58,351 bases of DNA from Tannerellaceae bacterium (GCA_031280435.1 JAITGS010000003.1:1-58351); one strand, 5' to 3'; shown: positions 48,547 through 58,139, counted from the first letter of the stretch. The notes: generated by a model not told the origin, from the letters alone. Numbers and translations: made by a program.

Positions 48547-50361
48547 ATGTATAACACACAACAAGACAAACTCGCAGCCCTGCGCGCCCTTATGGCCGAA
48601 TACGGAGTAAGCGCCTGCGTAATACCAAGCTCCGACCCGCACATGAGCGAGTACGTAGCCCCAAGATGGAAAGCCAGGCAATGGATGTCGGGCTTCACAG
48701 GATCGGCCGGCACACTCGTAGTCCTGGCCGACGACTGCGCCTACCTCTGGACAGACTCCAGATATTTCCTGCAAGCCGAAGCCGAACTTCGCAAAACAAG
48801 CATAGGCCTAATCGAACTGGGCACGGCAGGCATGCCATCCATAGACGGTTTCCTCAAGAGTAACCTCAAGGCGGGTGATACCGTCGCCCTCGACGGACAG
48901 ACATACTCCGCCGCCGCAGCCCATGCTCTCCAAGCCGGTCTTGCCGCCAAAGGCATCCGCCTCGATACCTCCCGAGACCTTGTCGGAGAAATATGGCACG
49001 ACAGGCCGGAGGCTCCGGCAAACCCCGTCTACCTCATGCCTCTCGAACTCTCCGGGCAATCAGCCGAAGACAAGATAAAGCACACGCTCCGGAGCGTACA
49101 CAGCTATGAAGCCCATGCGCTATTGCTCTGCGCCCTCGACGAGATCGCCTGGACATTCAACATGCGCGGCTCCGACGTAGACTATAATCCGGTAGCCCTC
49201 TGCTACGCCTATATCTCGGAAGAGCAGAAGATACTCTTTGTCGATCAGGCAAAACTATCGGACGGCACCGTGGATGCCCTCCGGCTCGAAGGCGTCGACG
49301 TAGCGCCATACAGCTTAGTGACGGAGCACCTCCGCAACCTGCCGGCCGGCACAGGCATAGTGCTCGACAAGCAAAAAACCAACATCGCGATCTACAATGC
49401 CATACCTGAGAACTGCCGCATTATAGACGCCCTCACCCCTCCGAACCACTTCAAGAGCATCAAGAACGAAACCGAGCTCAAAGGATTCAACAACGCTCTC
49501 CTGCGTGACGGAATCGCTCTCACCCGCTTCTACATCTGGCTCGAAGAAGCCCTCCGCTCAGGCCGGCAGCTCACCGAAATATCCGTCTCAAACAAGCTCG
49601 CATCCTTACGGGCAGAGCAGCCGGGATACATGTACGACAGCTTCCCCACAATCTGCGGATACGCTCACCACGGAGCCATCGTACATTATAGCGCCACGCC
49701 AGCAACCGATATACCAATCCTCCCTGAAGGCATACTGCTGATAGACTCCGGAGCCCAATACCGCGACGGCACCACCGACATCACCCGAACCATAGCACTC
49801 AGCCAGCCGACCACAGAGATACGGCAAGACTTTACACGAGTACTCAAAGGGCACATAGCACTCGCCACATGCCGCTTTCCCGAAGGCACACGAGGTTCCC
49901 AAATCGACGTACTCGCAAGGCAATACCTCTGGGACGCAGGCATCAACTACCGCCACGGTACAGGCCACGGAGTAGGGCACTGCCTCAACGTACACGAAGG
50001 ACCGCAAAGCATACGAATGGAAGAGAACCCCATTATCCTAAGCCGAGGAATGATCCTAAGCAACGAGCCCGCAATGTATCGAACCAACCGGTACGGCATA
50101 CGAACCGAAAACCTCATGCACATAGTAAAAGATACAACAACAGAATACGGCACATTCCTCACCTTCGAAACCCTCACCCTCTGCCACATCGACACACAGC
50201 TGCTGCACCTCCCAATGCTCACCGCAGCCGAAATCAGCTGGCTCAACAACTATCACCAAACCGTATACCGGCAGCTCGCCCCGCACCTCACCGCCGACGA
50301 GCAAAGCTGGCTACGCCGCAAAACCCAACCCATACAGCAACCACCACATGGCAATAATTAA
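48547..50361 (+). CDS. Xaa-Pro aminopeptidase (M24B family)
   Basis: A 604-residue cytosolic peptidase of the large, three-domain type. It has two creatinase-type N-terminal domains (about 1-300), then the M24 pita-bread domain with metal ligands in LLIDSGAQYRDGTTDITRT (two Asp), HGTGHGVGHCLNVHEGP (His), and NEPAMYRTNRYGIRTEN (two Glu). The C-terminal M24_C domain ends it. It releases the N-terminal residue before proline. Its 3' end overlaps the gamma-carbonic anhydrase gene by 14 bp. Plus-strand composition here is extreme: C- and A-rich with very little T. Confidence 0.95.
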   Translation: MYNTQQDKLAALRALMAEYGVSACVIPSSDPHMSEYVAPRWKARQWMSGFTGSAGTLVVLADDCAYLWTDSRYFLQAEAELRKTSIGLIELGTAGMPSIDGFLKSNLKAGDTVALDGQTYSAAAAHALQAGLAAKGIRLDTSRDLVGEIWHDRPEAPANPVYLMPLELSGQSAEDKIKHTLRSVHSYEAHALLLCALDEIAWTFNMRGSDVDYNPVALCYAYISEEQKILFVDQAKLSDGTVDALRLEGVDVAPYSLVTEHLRNLPAGTGIVLDKQKTNIAIYNAIPENCRIIDALTPPNHFKSIKNETELKGFNNALLRDGIALTRFYIWLEEALRSGRQLTEISVSNKLASLRAEQPGYMYDSFPTICGYAHHGAIVHYSATPATDIPILPEGILLIDSGAQYRDGTTDITRTIALSQPTTEIRQDFTRVLKGHIALATCRFPEGTRGSQIDVLARQYLWDAGINYRHGTGHGVGHCLNVHEGPQSIRMEENPIILSRGMILSNEPAMYRTNRYGIRTENLMHIVKDTTTEYGTFLTFETLTLCHIDTQLLHLPMLTAAEISWLNNYHQTVYRQLAPHLTADEQSWLRRKTQPIQQPPHGNN

Positions 50362-50863
50362 AACCATAAGAGGATACACACCACAGATAGGGCAAGACAC
50401 CTACCTTGCCGACAACGCCGCCATCATAGGCGACGTCATCATAGGCGACCGATGCAGCATCTGGTTCTCAACCGTAATCCGGGGCGACGTCAACTCCATA
50501 CGCATAGGCAACGGCGTCAATATACAAGACGGCTCCGTGCTGCATACCCTCTACCAAAAGTCCGTAATCGACATAGCCGACAACGTATCCATAGGGCACA
50601 ACGTCACCATTCACGGCGCACGCATCTGCCAAGGAGCCCTCATCGGAATGGGCTCCGTCGTACTCGACCATGCCGTCGTAGGCGAAGGAGCCATCATAGC
50701 CGCAGGCTCCGTCGTCCTCAGCCGCACAATAGTAGAGCCCGGCAGCATATACGCCGGCGTACCGGCCAAATTCGTCAAGACCGTAGACCCGCAGCAATCA
50801 CAAGAGATAAACCGGAAGATAGCGCACAACTACCACATGTACGCCTCATGGTATAAAGAATAG
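50348..50863 (+). CDS. Gamma-carbonic anhydrase family protein
   Basis: A 171-residue left-handed beta-helix protein made of hexapeptide repeats (NAAIIGDVIIGDRCSIWFSTVIRGDVNSIRIG). The three metal-binding His positions of the family are present: one in SVLHTLYQ and two in VSIGHNVTIHGARI. An LbH region with VVLSRTIVEPGSIYAGVPAKFVK and a C-terminal helix complete it. A trimeric zinc enzyme or ferripyochelin-binding-like protein; activity is likely but not certain. It overlaps the preceding peptidase gene and is followed by a terminator. Confidence 0.9.
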   Translation: MAIIKTIRGYTPQIGQDTYLADNAAIIGDVIIGDRCSIWFSTVIRGDVNSIRIGNGVNIQDGSVLHTLYQKSVIDIADNVSIGHNVTIHGARICQGALIGMGSVVLDHAVVGEGAIIAAGSVVLSRTIVEPGSIYAGVPAKFVKTVDPQQSQEINRKIAHNYHMYASWYKE

Positions 50864-50885
50864 CGCCCGCACGCTCATCATCTCC

Positions 50886-50927
50886 GCAAAAGCCCGCAGA
50901 CAGCCACAAGCGTCAGCGGGCTTTTGC
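50886..50927 (+). terminator. Rho-independent terminator
   Basis: GCAAAAGCCCGC and GCGGGCTTTTGC form a perfect 12-bp stem around an 18-base loop, with T's in the descending arm. It lies 23 bp after the gamma-carbonic anhydrase stop. Confidence 0.8.
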
Positions 50928-51071
50928 CGTATATAAACCCTGTTGATAAGTTGGTGAAAACTGGAGGGCAATATTTAGAGACCCATCCCCGACAAATACC
51001 TTATTTTACGACGCGAAAAACAAATAAGATAGCAAAGCATAAGATAACGTACATTGTAAAAAAACACAGAG

Positions 51072-52634
51072 ATGAAGACACGTCACAGCCACCGTATCAC
51101 AGCCATACTCATCGCAGGCCTCCTTGCCGCATCCTGCACCTTCGATGAAGTATATCTCGACAGCGAACCCATAGTCGCTCAGCAAGCAGCCGCCAAGCTC
51201 ACCTACGCAACCATCAGCGTCGCCCTATCCGATCCCATATCACGTAGCCCGGCAGTAAGCGACGAAGCAGAATCAGACTCCATATTCAGTATACGCATCC
51301 TCATGTACGGCAAGAACAGCACAGGCGAATGGATATGCGAATCAGATGTGCTCGCAATGAACTCAGGCGGGAAAAGCGCAACCATAGAAGCATCATCCGG
51401 ACAGAAACGAATACTGGTCGTAGCCAATGATTACAACCGGGCATGGAGATTCTCCAACCAGGTAGGCCGCACGCTCACCGAGCTCGTCAGCATGAAAACC
51501 ACAGCCGGATACCGCCTCAGCAGCAGTGAAGTCGACTTCGGCTCGCCCGCACTCGACGGCAACTCACTCACGCCAATGAGCACACTCAACTACGCCAGCA
51601 TGGCCGCACCATTCGTGTTCAGCAACTCGCTGGCCGACACTTCCAGCCTCCGAGAGCTCAAGCCCGGCGTACCCTTCGGCGTATCAATAGCAGGCAAAAA
51701 CGGCGACAGCGACAATAACTTCCGCATCTTCCTCAAGAGAAGCATGGCCAAAGTAGCCGCAAGCTATAAAGGCACATTCTATCCCGTACCAACAGAAGAC
51801 GGCAACGGAACTCTAACCGACCTCTACTGGGGAATACTCAATCAAAACAGAGCCGTCGCCATATTCGAAATACCGGGGCCCGGAGGCAAACCCGTAGCGC
51901 CCTTCTTCAGCGAACTAAACAACTGGGGGCAAACCACAATAGGCAAAGCCGAAAGCTACCAGGCCTTTTGGTGGAACAATCAAAGCGCTACCGAAGAGAT
52001 AAACATACCGCTGACATCATCCGGCAAACCCTCAAAGTACTACTACGTTCCCGAAAATGCCAACGAAACGCCACTGCCCGGCAACATAACATGCATAGCC
52101 GTGAAAGCCACCTACACGCCAACCGGCAACTCCATCATCACATCCTTCAAGCACAACAACATGTTCAGGCATGTAACCGAAGCAACACGCGGCCAAATAG
52201 AAACCGGCGCCACCTTCTATCGACTCACACTCACAGGTGACGAAGACGTAGCCGAACAGTTCGCAATCCGCAGCAACGACATTATACAAAACAAAGACCT
52301 CTTCGCAACCAGAGAAGAAGCGCTGCGCATGGCCTACATAGTTGAGAACTACGGCTACGACGACGGATTCAACCCCACATTATACCAGCCGAAGAACTTC
52401 GTGGTCGAAACCTATCTCAACGGCGTATGCTATTACAGGATGGACATTAAGAACGGAACAAAAACCTGGGTGGAACGCAACAAGGCCTACCACGGCGGCA
52501 TCCTCTCATTCCGGGCCGTAGGCGATGCATCCGTCACAAGCGCCAACCTGAGCCTGCCGAACGAAAGCATCTACCTCGGAGGCACTATTGAGGTGATACC
52601 CTGGGAGGATATCTACTTCGAGGGCGAGCTTTAG
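51072..52634 (+). CDS. FimA/Mfa1-type fimbrillin lipoprotein
   Basis: A 520-residue lipoprotein (lipobox LLAASC, Cys22) of the Bacteroidales type V fimbriae (P_gingi_FimA/Mfa1-like). The N-terminal domain contains the IRILMYGKNSTGEWICESDV and KRILVVANDY segments typical of fimbrillins. The C-terminal part has CYYRMDIKN ... VERNKAYHGGI followed by a final strand region LGGTIEVIPWEDI. Such subunits are lipid-anchored, cleaved by a gingipain-like protease at the surface, and polymerised by strand exchange. No anchor (FimB/Mfa2) or tip subunits are visible here. Whether it is a stalk or an accessory subunit cannot be decided. Confidence 0.8.
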   Translation: MKTRHSHRITAILIAGLLAASCTFDEVYLDSEPIVAQQAAAKLTYATISVALSDPISRSPAVSDEAESDSIFSIRILMYGKNSTGEWICESDVLAMNSGGKSATIEASSGQKRILVVANDYNRAWRFSNQVGRTLTELVSMKTTAGYRLSSSEVDFGSPALDGNSLTPMSTLNYASMAAPFVFSNSLADTSSLRELKPGVPFGVSIAGKNGDSDNNFRIFLKRSMAKVAASYKGTFYPVPTEDGNGTLTDLYWGILNQNRAVAIFEIPGPGGKPVAPFFSELNNWGQTTIGKAESYQAFWWNNQSATEEINIPLTSSGKPSKYYYVPENANETPLPGNITCIAVKATYTPTGNSIITSFKHNNMFRHVTEATRGQIETGATFYRLTLTGDEDVAEQFAIRSNDIIQNKDLFATREEALRMAYIVENYGYDDGFNPTLYQPKNFVVETYLNGVCYYRMDIKNGTKTWVERNKAYHGGILSFRAVGDASVTSANLSLPNESIYLGGTIEVIPWEDIYFEGEL

Positions 52635-52955
52635 ATGGCCAAACGAATCAACCTGCACGACCACCTTGCATACCGCCGTAAGCTCTCGGAGACAGTGGTA
52701 GAGCTCGACGAGATGGCCGACTGGCTGTACTCGTGCATGGTAGGCCTGGCAATGCATGGGAAATGGAAGGAGTGGGCCGATGCCAACCACATTGGCCTCG
52801 ACTACGAATTCACCGAAGACATGCTCCGCAATACGGGCGACACGTGCATAGACGCCCTGATTGATACCCTCGACTCAATATGCGATGCCATAGAGCTCCT
52901 CACCCAAGAAGCCGGCGACCTGGCCGAGCTACCTCCCGAAGAACTCCCCTTTTAA
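52635..52955 (+). CDS. Hypothetical small protein downstream of the fimbrillin
   Basis: A 106-residue acidic helical protein (MAKRINLHDHLAYRRKLSETVVELDEMADWLYSCMVG ... LAELPPEELPF). Its ATG follows directly on the fimbrillin stop (TAG then ATG, no spacer), so translation is probably coupled. No signal peptide or membrane segment is seen. I do not recognise a family. It may be an unrelated cytosolic protein or a fimbriae-associated factor. Confidence 0.6.
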   Translation: MAKRINLHDHLAYRRKLSETVVELDEMADWLYSCMVGLAMHGKWKEWADANHIGLDYEFTEDMLRNTGDTCIDALIDTLDSICDAIELLTQEAGDLAELPPEELPF

Positions 52956-53117
52956 TCTCTCCGACCCCTCTTAACAGAGGATGATACGCCCCCAAGGCCG
53001 GGGACGCATCAAGTTATTGCTGAAGACGATCATTCGCTCGTCCGATTTTATGGAGTAATTGCAGCCTGTGATTACCTCCAATCCATTGCCATGGGATACC
53101 CCCCATCGAAACAGCAT

Positions 53118-53655
53118 TAGCCGAACAATCGGATTAGCCCCACTGCGCTTTGTTTTTAAGCCTCGAAAAGTATATTGGCCCCACTGCGCTTTGTTTTTGA
53201 GCCGTAAAAAGTGTATTGGCCTCACTGCGCTTTGTTTTTGAGCCTCGAAAAGTGTATTGGCCTCACTGCGCTTTGTTTTTGAGCCTCGAAAAGTGTATTG
53301 GCCCCACTGCGCTTTGTTTTTGGGGCGATAAAAGTATATTGGCCATACTGCGCTTTGTTTTTGAGGCGCGAAAAGTGTATTAGCCTCACTGCGCTTTGTT
53401 TTTTTTGAGCTTGACAAAGTGTATTGGCCCCACTGCGCTTTGTTTTTGAGGGCGAAAAGTGTATTGGCTTCACTGCGCTTTGTTTTTGAGCCTCGAAAAG
53501 TGTATTGTCCCCACTGCACTTTGTTTTTCATCTGTGAAAAATATATTGGCTTTGCTGCGCTTTGTTTTTGAGCTTAGCAAAGTGTATTGGCCTCACTGCG
53601 CTTTGTTTTTAGGCTTAGCAAAGTGTATTGGCCTCACTGCGCTTTGTTTTTGGGA
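53118..53655. repeat. Tandem array 7, thirteen units at about 41 bp
   Basis: The motif CACTGCGCTTTGTTTTT recurs thirteen times, mostly 40-42 bp apart, between GAAAAGTGTATTGGCC-type spacers. Together they form a 28-bp imperfect dyad, CAAAGTGTATTGG then CCTCACTGCGCTTTG, best seen at 53578-53605, where 10 of 13 tested half-site positions pair. The array lies between the small ORF and the nitronate monooxygenase-like gene. An open frame on the minus strand is an artefact of repeats without stops. Nothing is recognised in 52956-53117 or 53656-53870. Confidence 0.9.
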
Positions 53656-53871
53656 TGCCAAAAGGCGGGTCGGGTATATAGCTGTTTCATCAGAGGCTTC
53701 AGCCGGGCAAAACGGAGGCTGTTGCGATGCGGCATAGCCTTGCGGGAAACCGGATTGCTCTTTTGCCTGCGAATATGTTTCCTGCGCTGCCGGGGATGTT
53801 TGCGATGAAGCTACATGCGTCGGCCCGGGATGGGGAGTTATAATGATTAGGGGGGTTACGGATTCTTTGTT

Positions 53872-53879
53872 TATCTTTG
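53872..53879 (+). promoter_or_regulatory. Predicted -7 box TATCTTTG
   Basis: TATCTTTG matches TAnnTTTG about 30 bp before the ATG at 53910. Confidence 0.55.
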
Positions 53880-53909
53880 CTTAACACATTAATATATATT
53901 GAAATCACT

Positions 53910-54821
53910 ATGAATAGAGTTAGCAGTTTGTTTGGGATTAAGTATCCCGTTGTTCAGGGAGGTATGGTCTGGTGCAGCGGCTGGCGGTTGGCGTCGGCTG
54001 TAAGCAATGCGGGCGGTTTGGGATTAATCGGTTCGGGGTCTATGCATCCGGAGATGTTGCGGGAGCACATCAGGAAGTGCAAGGCTGCGACGGATAAGCC
54101 GTTCGGGGTGAATGTATCGCTGCTGTATCCTGAAATCGACGTTCTTATGCGGATTCTGGAGGATGAGGATGTGAGGATTGTGTTTACGTCGGCGGGGAAT
54201 CCTATGACATGGACTAAGGCGCTTAAGGATAGGGGCGCGAAGGTGGCTCATGTTGTGTCGAGCTCGAAGTTTGCCGCCAAGGCTGAGGAGGCCGGCGTTG
54301 ATGCTGTTGTTGCCGAAGGCTTTGAGGCGGGCGGCCATAATGGTCGTGAGGAGACGACGACGCTCTGCCTGATTCCTGCGGTGAGGGAGGCTACGGGGCT
54401 TCCGCTGCTGGCTGCTGGTGGTATAGCTACGGCTAATGCTATCAAGGCTGTGATGGTTCTTGGGGCGGATGGGGTGCAGATTGGCACTCGGTTTGCTCTG
54501 ACGGAGGAGAGCTCTGCGCATGAGAACTTCAAGCGGTATTGCCTGGGGCTTAAGGAGGGCGATACTAAGCTGCTGCTGAAGAAGCTTGGGCCTGTGAGGC
54601 TGCTTAAGGGCGAGTTTATGCGGGCGGTTGAGGAGGCGGAATCAAGGGGTGCGACGGCTGATGAGCTGCGTGCGCTGCTTGGCTCGGGCCGGGCTAAGAA
54701 GGGGCTGTTTGAAGGCGACTTGGAGGAGGGCTTGCTGGAGATTGGCCAGGTGGCTTCTTTGATTGACGAGCTGATGCCTGTTGCGGATGTGATGGCTGAG
54801 CTGTCGGAGGCCTTTGAGTGA
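53910..54821 (+). CDS. Nitronate monooxygenase / FabK-like flavoprotein
   Basis: A 303-residue FMN-dependent TIM-barrel protein. The ATG at 53910 (MNRVSSLFGIKYPVVQGGMVW) is chosen because the upstream extension to 53877 overlaps the promoter. Flavin-binding features are GGMVW near residue 18, HVVSSSKFAAKAEEAGVDAVVAEGFEAGGHNG near 111-142, AAGGIATANAIKAVMVLGADGVQIGTRFA near 170-198. It is either a nitronate monooxygenase (detoxifies alkyl nitronates) or an enoyl-ACP reductase II; sequence alone does not decide. Strong G- and T-rich plus-strand composition, opposite to the genes before array 7. Confidence 0.85.
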   Translation: MNRVSSLFGIKYPVVQGGMVWCSGWRLASAVSNAGGLGLIGSGSMHPEMLREHIRKCKAATDKPFGVNVSLLYPEIDVLMRILEDEDVRIVFTSAGNPMTWTKALKDRGAKVAHVVSSSKFAAKAEEAGVDAVVAEGFEAGGHNGREETTTLCLIPAVREATGLPLLAAGGIATANAIKAVMVLGADGVQIGTRFALTEESSAHENFKRYCLGLKEGDTKLLLKKLGPVRLLKGEFMRAVEEAESRGATADELRALLGSGRAKKGLFEGDLEEGLLEIGQVASLIDELMPVADVMAELSEAFE

Positions 54822-54884
54822 TGAACATCGGCGGTGCGCTGATGTGTTGATGCGTTTTTTATTCACAAGTAAATTATAATAAGT

Positions 54885-57023
54885 ATGAACAAAAAGATTA
54901 TGATTGCCGGATTAATTCTTGCTCTGGCGGGCTCCTGTACTTCGACGAAGAAGGAGGCTGCCGGTACTGATTCTGCGAATCCGCTGCTGACGGAGTTTAG
55001 CGCTCCGTTTGGGGTTCCGCCTTTTGATAAGATAAAGATGGAGCATTACAAGCCTGCCATGATGAAGGGCCTGGAGGATGGCGAGGCTGAGATTAAGGCT
55101 ATTGTTGAGCAGGCTGCTGCGCCCGACTTTGAGAACACTATCGTTGCTCTGGACAGGAGCGGCGAGCTGCTGTCGCAAACGCGGGCTGTATTCTCAGCTC
55201 AGAACAGTGCCAATACGAATGATGAGATGGAGGCGCTGAGCCGTGAGATGGCTCCGCTGATGTCGCAGTACAGGGATAATATCAGCATGAATGCGAAGCT
55301 GTTTGCCCGTGTGAAGGCTGTGTACGATGCACGCGAGGGGCTTGGGCTGGACAGGGAGAAGGCTAAGCTGCTTGAGGAGACGTACAAGTCGTTCGTCCGT
55401 GGCGGCGCTAACCTGAACGCTGAGGATCAGGCTAAGCTGCGCGAGCTGAACAGGCAGCTGTCGCTGCTTCAGCTGACCTTTGGGCAGAACATGCTGAAGG
55501 AGACTAATGCCTTCCGCTTGGTCATTGATAATGCCGACGATCTGGCGGGGCTGAGCGAAGGGCAGATTGCTAATGCTGCCGAGGCTGCGCTTGATGCGAA
55601 TCTGGGCGAGGGCAAGTGGCTCTTCACGCTGCACAACCCAAGCATCATGCCTTTTCTGCAGAACTCGGACAGGCGTGAGCTCAGGGAGAAGATTTTCAAG
55701 GGATATATCATGCGCGGCAATAATGGCAATGAGCAGGATAATAAGGAGATTGTGCGGCAATTGGTGACGCTGCGGCTCGAGAAGGCCAAGCTTCTTGGGT
55801 ACGATGATTATGCTTCGTTTGTGCTGAGCGAGCGTATGGCCAAGACTGCGGATAATGTTTATGCTCTGCTGGATAAGCTGTGGGAGCCTGCGCTGAAGGT
55901 GACGGCTCTGGAGCTGGCCGACATTGATGCGGAGATCGCTAAGGAGGGCGGTAGCTTTAAGGCTGAGGGCTGGGATTGGCGATACTATGCCGAGAAGGCT
56001 CGCAAGGCTCGCTTCGACATGGACGAGAACCTGATACGCCCGTATCTGAAGTTGGAGAACGTTAGGGACGGTGCCTTTTATGTGGCGAACAGGCTGTATG
56101 GCATAACCTTTACGCAGCTCAGTGATATTCCGCTGCCGCATCCGGAGGCTCAGGCCTTTGAGTGCAAGGATGAGGACGGTACTCACCTGGGTGTATTGTA
56201 CATGGACTTCTTCCCGCGGGCCAGCAAACGGGGAGGCGCATGGTGCGGCGGCTATCGCGGTCAGGCCTATAAGGACGGCAAGCGGGTGGCTCCTGTGGTG
56301 ACTATCGTATGCAACTTTACGCCTCCGTCGGCCGGCGAGCCTGCGCTGCTGAGCTTGGACGAGGCGGAGACGCTCTTCCACGAGTTCGGCCATGGGCTTC
56401 ACGGGCTGTTCGGCGATGTGCACTACGAGGGCGTGTCGAACGTCCCACGCGATTTCGTGGAGCTGCCCTCGCAGATTATGGAGCACTGGGTATTGCAGCC
56501 TGAGGTGCTTAAGGTATATGCAAAGCACTATCAGACGGGCGAGGTTATGCCTGCGGAGCTTGTGGAGAAGCTCGACAGGTCGTCCAAGTACGGGCAGGGC
56601 TTCGCTACGACGGAGTACCTGGCTGCATCCTACCTGGATATGGATTATCACATACTGAATGAGATACCCGGCAATAAGGAGAAGGGCAACTTTGAGGTAC
56701 CTGCATTCGAGGCATCGACCCTCGGCAAGCGCCACCTGCCCTCACAGATACCTCCGCGCTATCGCTCCACGTATTTCAACCACACTATGGGCGGGGGATA
56801 TACGGCCGGATATTATAGCTATATATGGTCCGAAGTGCTTGATGCCGACGGCTTCGAAGCCTTTAAGGAGACGGGCGACATATTCAATCGCGAGGTGGCC
56901 GCTCGGTTCAGGAAGTATGTGCTGACTCCCGGAGGCATAGACGACGCCATGGAGATGTACAAGAACTTCCGCGGCAAGGAGCCCGGCACCGATCCGCTGC
57001 TCAAGAACCGAGGGCTCAAATAG
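54885..57023 (+). CDS. M3 family oligopeptidase / dipeptidyl carboxypeptidase lipoprotein
   Basis: A 712-residue zinc peptidase of the M3 (thimet/Dcp) family. An N-terminal lipobox (LALAGSC, Cys18) predicts a lipid-anchored periplasmic protein. The zinc motif HEFGHGLHGLFGDVHYEG with catalytic Glu is near 500-517, and the third ligand Glu is in the following helix region (VPRDFVELPSQIMEHW). The N-terminal helical roof starts LTEFSAPFGVPPFDKIKMEHYKPAM. Dcp-type enzymes release C-terminal dipeptides. Composition is strongly G-rich on the plus strand. Confidence 0.95.
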   Translation: MNKKIMIAGLILALAGSCTSTKKEAAGTDSANPLLTEFSAPFGVPPFDKIKMEHYKPAMMKGLEDGEAEIKAIVEQAAAPDFENTIVALDRSGELLSQTRAVFSAQNSANTNDEMEALSREMAPLMSQYRDNISMNAKLFARVKAVYDAREGLGLDREKAKLLEETYKSFVRGGANLNAEDQAKLRELNRQLSLLQLTFGQNMLKETNAFRLVIDNADDLAGLSEGQIANAAEAALDANLGEGKWLFTLHNPSIMPFLQNSDRRELREKIFKGYIMRGNNGNEQDNKEIVRQLVTLRLEKAKLLGYDDYASFVLSERMAKTADNVYALLDKLWEPALKVTALELADIDAEIAKEGGSFKAEGWDWRYYAEKARKARFDMDENLIRPYLKLENVRDGAFYVANRLYGITFTQLSDIPLPHPEAQAFECKDEDGTHLGVLYMDFFPRASKRGGAWCGGYRGQAYKDGKRVAPVVTIVCNFTPPSAGEPALLSLDEAETLFHEFGHGLHGLFGDVHYEGVSNVPRDFVELPSQIMEHWVLQPEVLKVYAKHYQTGEVMPAELVEKLDRSSKYGQGFATTEYLAASYLDMDYHILNEIPGNKEKGNFEVPAFEASTLGKRHLPSQIPPRYRSTYFNHTMGGGYTAGYYSYIWSEVLDADGFEAFKETGDIFNREVAARFRKYVLTPGGIDDAMEMYKNFRGKEPGTDPLLKNRGLK

Positions 57024-57032
57024 CTTGGCATC

Positions 57033-57356
57033 ATGAGCGAAGAGAATGTATTGCTGCAGCTTGAGGAAGATATAGTGGAGGCGCTGCGAACGGTGTACGA
57101 TCCGGAGATTCCGGTTAACGTATACGACCTCGGCCTGATATACCGCGTCGACGTCGACGCAGATCGGCATGTGGTTATAGACATGACGTTCACGGCGCCA
57201 AGCTGCCCTATGGCCGACTATATAGTGGAGGACACGCAGATGAAAGTGCTCGCTGTGAAAGGCGTCCGCGGCGTTAAGGTGAACATCGTATTCGAGCCCG
57301 CGTGGGATAAGGAAATGATGTCGGACGAGGCCAAGCTCGAGCTGGGGCTACTCTGA
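57033..57356 (+). CDS. SufT-like iron-sulfur assembly protein (MIP18/DUF59 family)
   Basis: A 107-residue cytosolic protein with a single MIP18 domain: LRTVYDPEIPVNVYDLGLIYRVDV near 18-41 and MTFTAPSCPMADYIVED near 51-67, where the Cys is the conserved one. Such proteins help mature iron-sulfur proteins. It starts 9 bp after the M3 peptidase stop and is followed 15 bp later by lpxH, so the three may be co-transcribed. The name sufT is used for part of this family; no other suf genes are present. Confidence 0.85.
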   Translation: MSEENVLLQLEEDIVEALRTVYDPEIPVNVYDLGLIYRVDVDADRHVVIDMTFTAPSCPMADYIVEDTQMKVLAVKGVRGVKVNIVFEPAWDKEMMSDEAKLELGLL

Positions 57357-57371
57357 TTACTGGCCGTACGC

Positions 57372-58139
57372 ATGACCAACCAACGGAAAGTATACTTTGC
57401 GGCCGACGCCCATCTCGGCGCCCGCTTCCACCGGGATCCGGCAGGAGTCGAACGGCTCTTGACGGCCTGGCTAAGCGAGATTCGCGACAGCGCGGCCGCG
57501 CTGTATTTCCTCGGCGATATGTTCGATTACTGGTACGAGTACAGGTATGTTGTCCCCAAGGGATACGTCCGCTTCCTGGGTAAGCTGGCGGAGCTATCGG
57601 ATGCAGGCGTAGAGATACATTTGCTGACGGGCAATCACGATATATGGATGTTCGACTACCTGCCCGCGGAGATCAATGCCGTCATACACCGGGATATGAT
57701 TACGGTAGATTTGCTCGGCAAGCGCTTCCTGCTCGGGCATGGCGACGAGCCCGATTATCGCAGCCGCCGCTTTCGCCTTCTGCGTGCCGTGTTCCGCAAT
57801 CGCGTATGCCAGCGGCTGTACGCCGGCATACATCCCCGCTGGACGTTCGGCTTTGCCCTTGGATGGTCTTACGACAGCCGCCGAGGCGGCTTGCGGCGTG
57901 AGCATGCAGCGTCGCGTGCCGAGGCGGCCGTTGGCTATCTCACAAGCTTTGCAGAGACATATCTGAAGACCGATCCCGCTATTGATTACTTCATCTTCGG
58001 CCACCTTCATATACTTCTTGATCGGCAGCTTAGCCAAGGCTCCCGCCTGCTTGTGGCGGGCGACTGGATGCGGCTCTTCTCCTGGATAGAATGGGATGGC
58101 GATACCCTGGCTATCAAGAAGTACAGGGGCGGCGATTAA
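57372..58139 (+). CDS. lpxH: UDP-2,3-diacylglucosamine diphosphatase LpxH
   Basis: A 255-residue calcineurin-like phosphoesterase that hydrolyses UDP-2,3-diacylglucosamine to lipid X in lipid A synthesis, at the inner membrane surface. The metal-binding motifs are ADAHLG near 10-15, LGDMFDYW near 48-55, LTGNHDIWM near 83-91, LGHGDEPD near 120-127, and FGHLHI near 205-212. Length fits. It is consistent with a Gram-negative host and an LPS-kinase-like gene elsewhere in the window. Confidence 0.93.
   Translation: MTNQRKVYFAADAHLGARFHRDPAGVERLLTAWLSEIRDSAAALYFLGDMFDYWYEYRYVVPKGYVRFLGKLAELSDAGVEIHLLTGNHDIWMFDYLPAEINAVIHRDMITVDLLGKRFLLGHGDEPDYRSRRFRLLRAVFRNRVCQRLYAGIHPRWTFGFALGWSYDSRRGGLRREHAASRAEAAVGYLTSFAETYLKTDPAIDYFIFGHLHILLDRQLSQGSRLLVAGDWMRLFSWIEWDGDTLAIKKYRGGD

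Noticed and set aside
52971-53531. 186-residue minus-strand ORF with KNKAQWGQYTF-type repeats
   Set aside because: A 41-bp period rotates the frame, giving three alternating peptides; the absence of stops is a by-product of the repeat.
52956-53909. Replication origin at the composition switch
   Set aside because: No dnaA, no DnaA-box cluster that I can see, and similar switches occur elsewhere in the window (for example near 27.5 kb). Kept only as a possibility in the findings.
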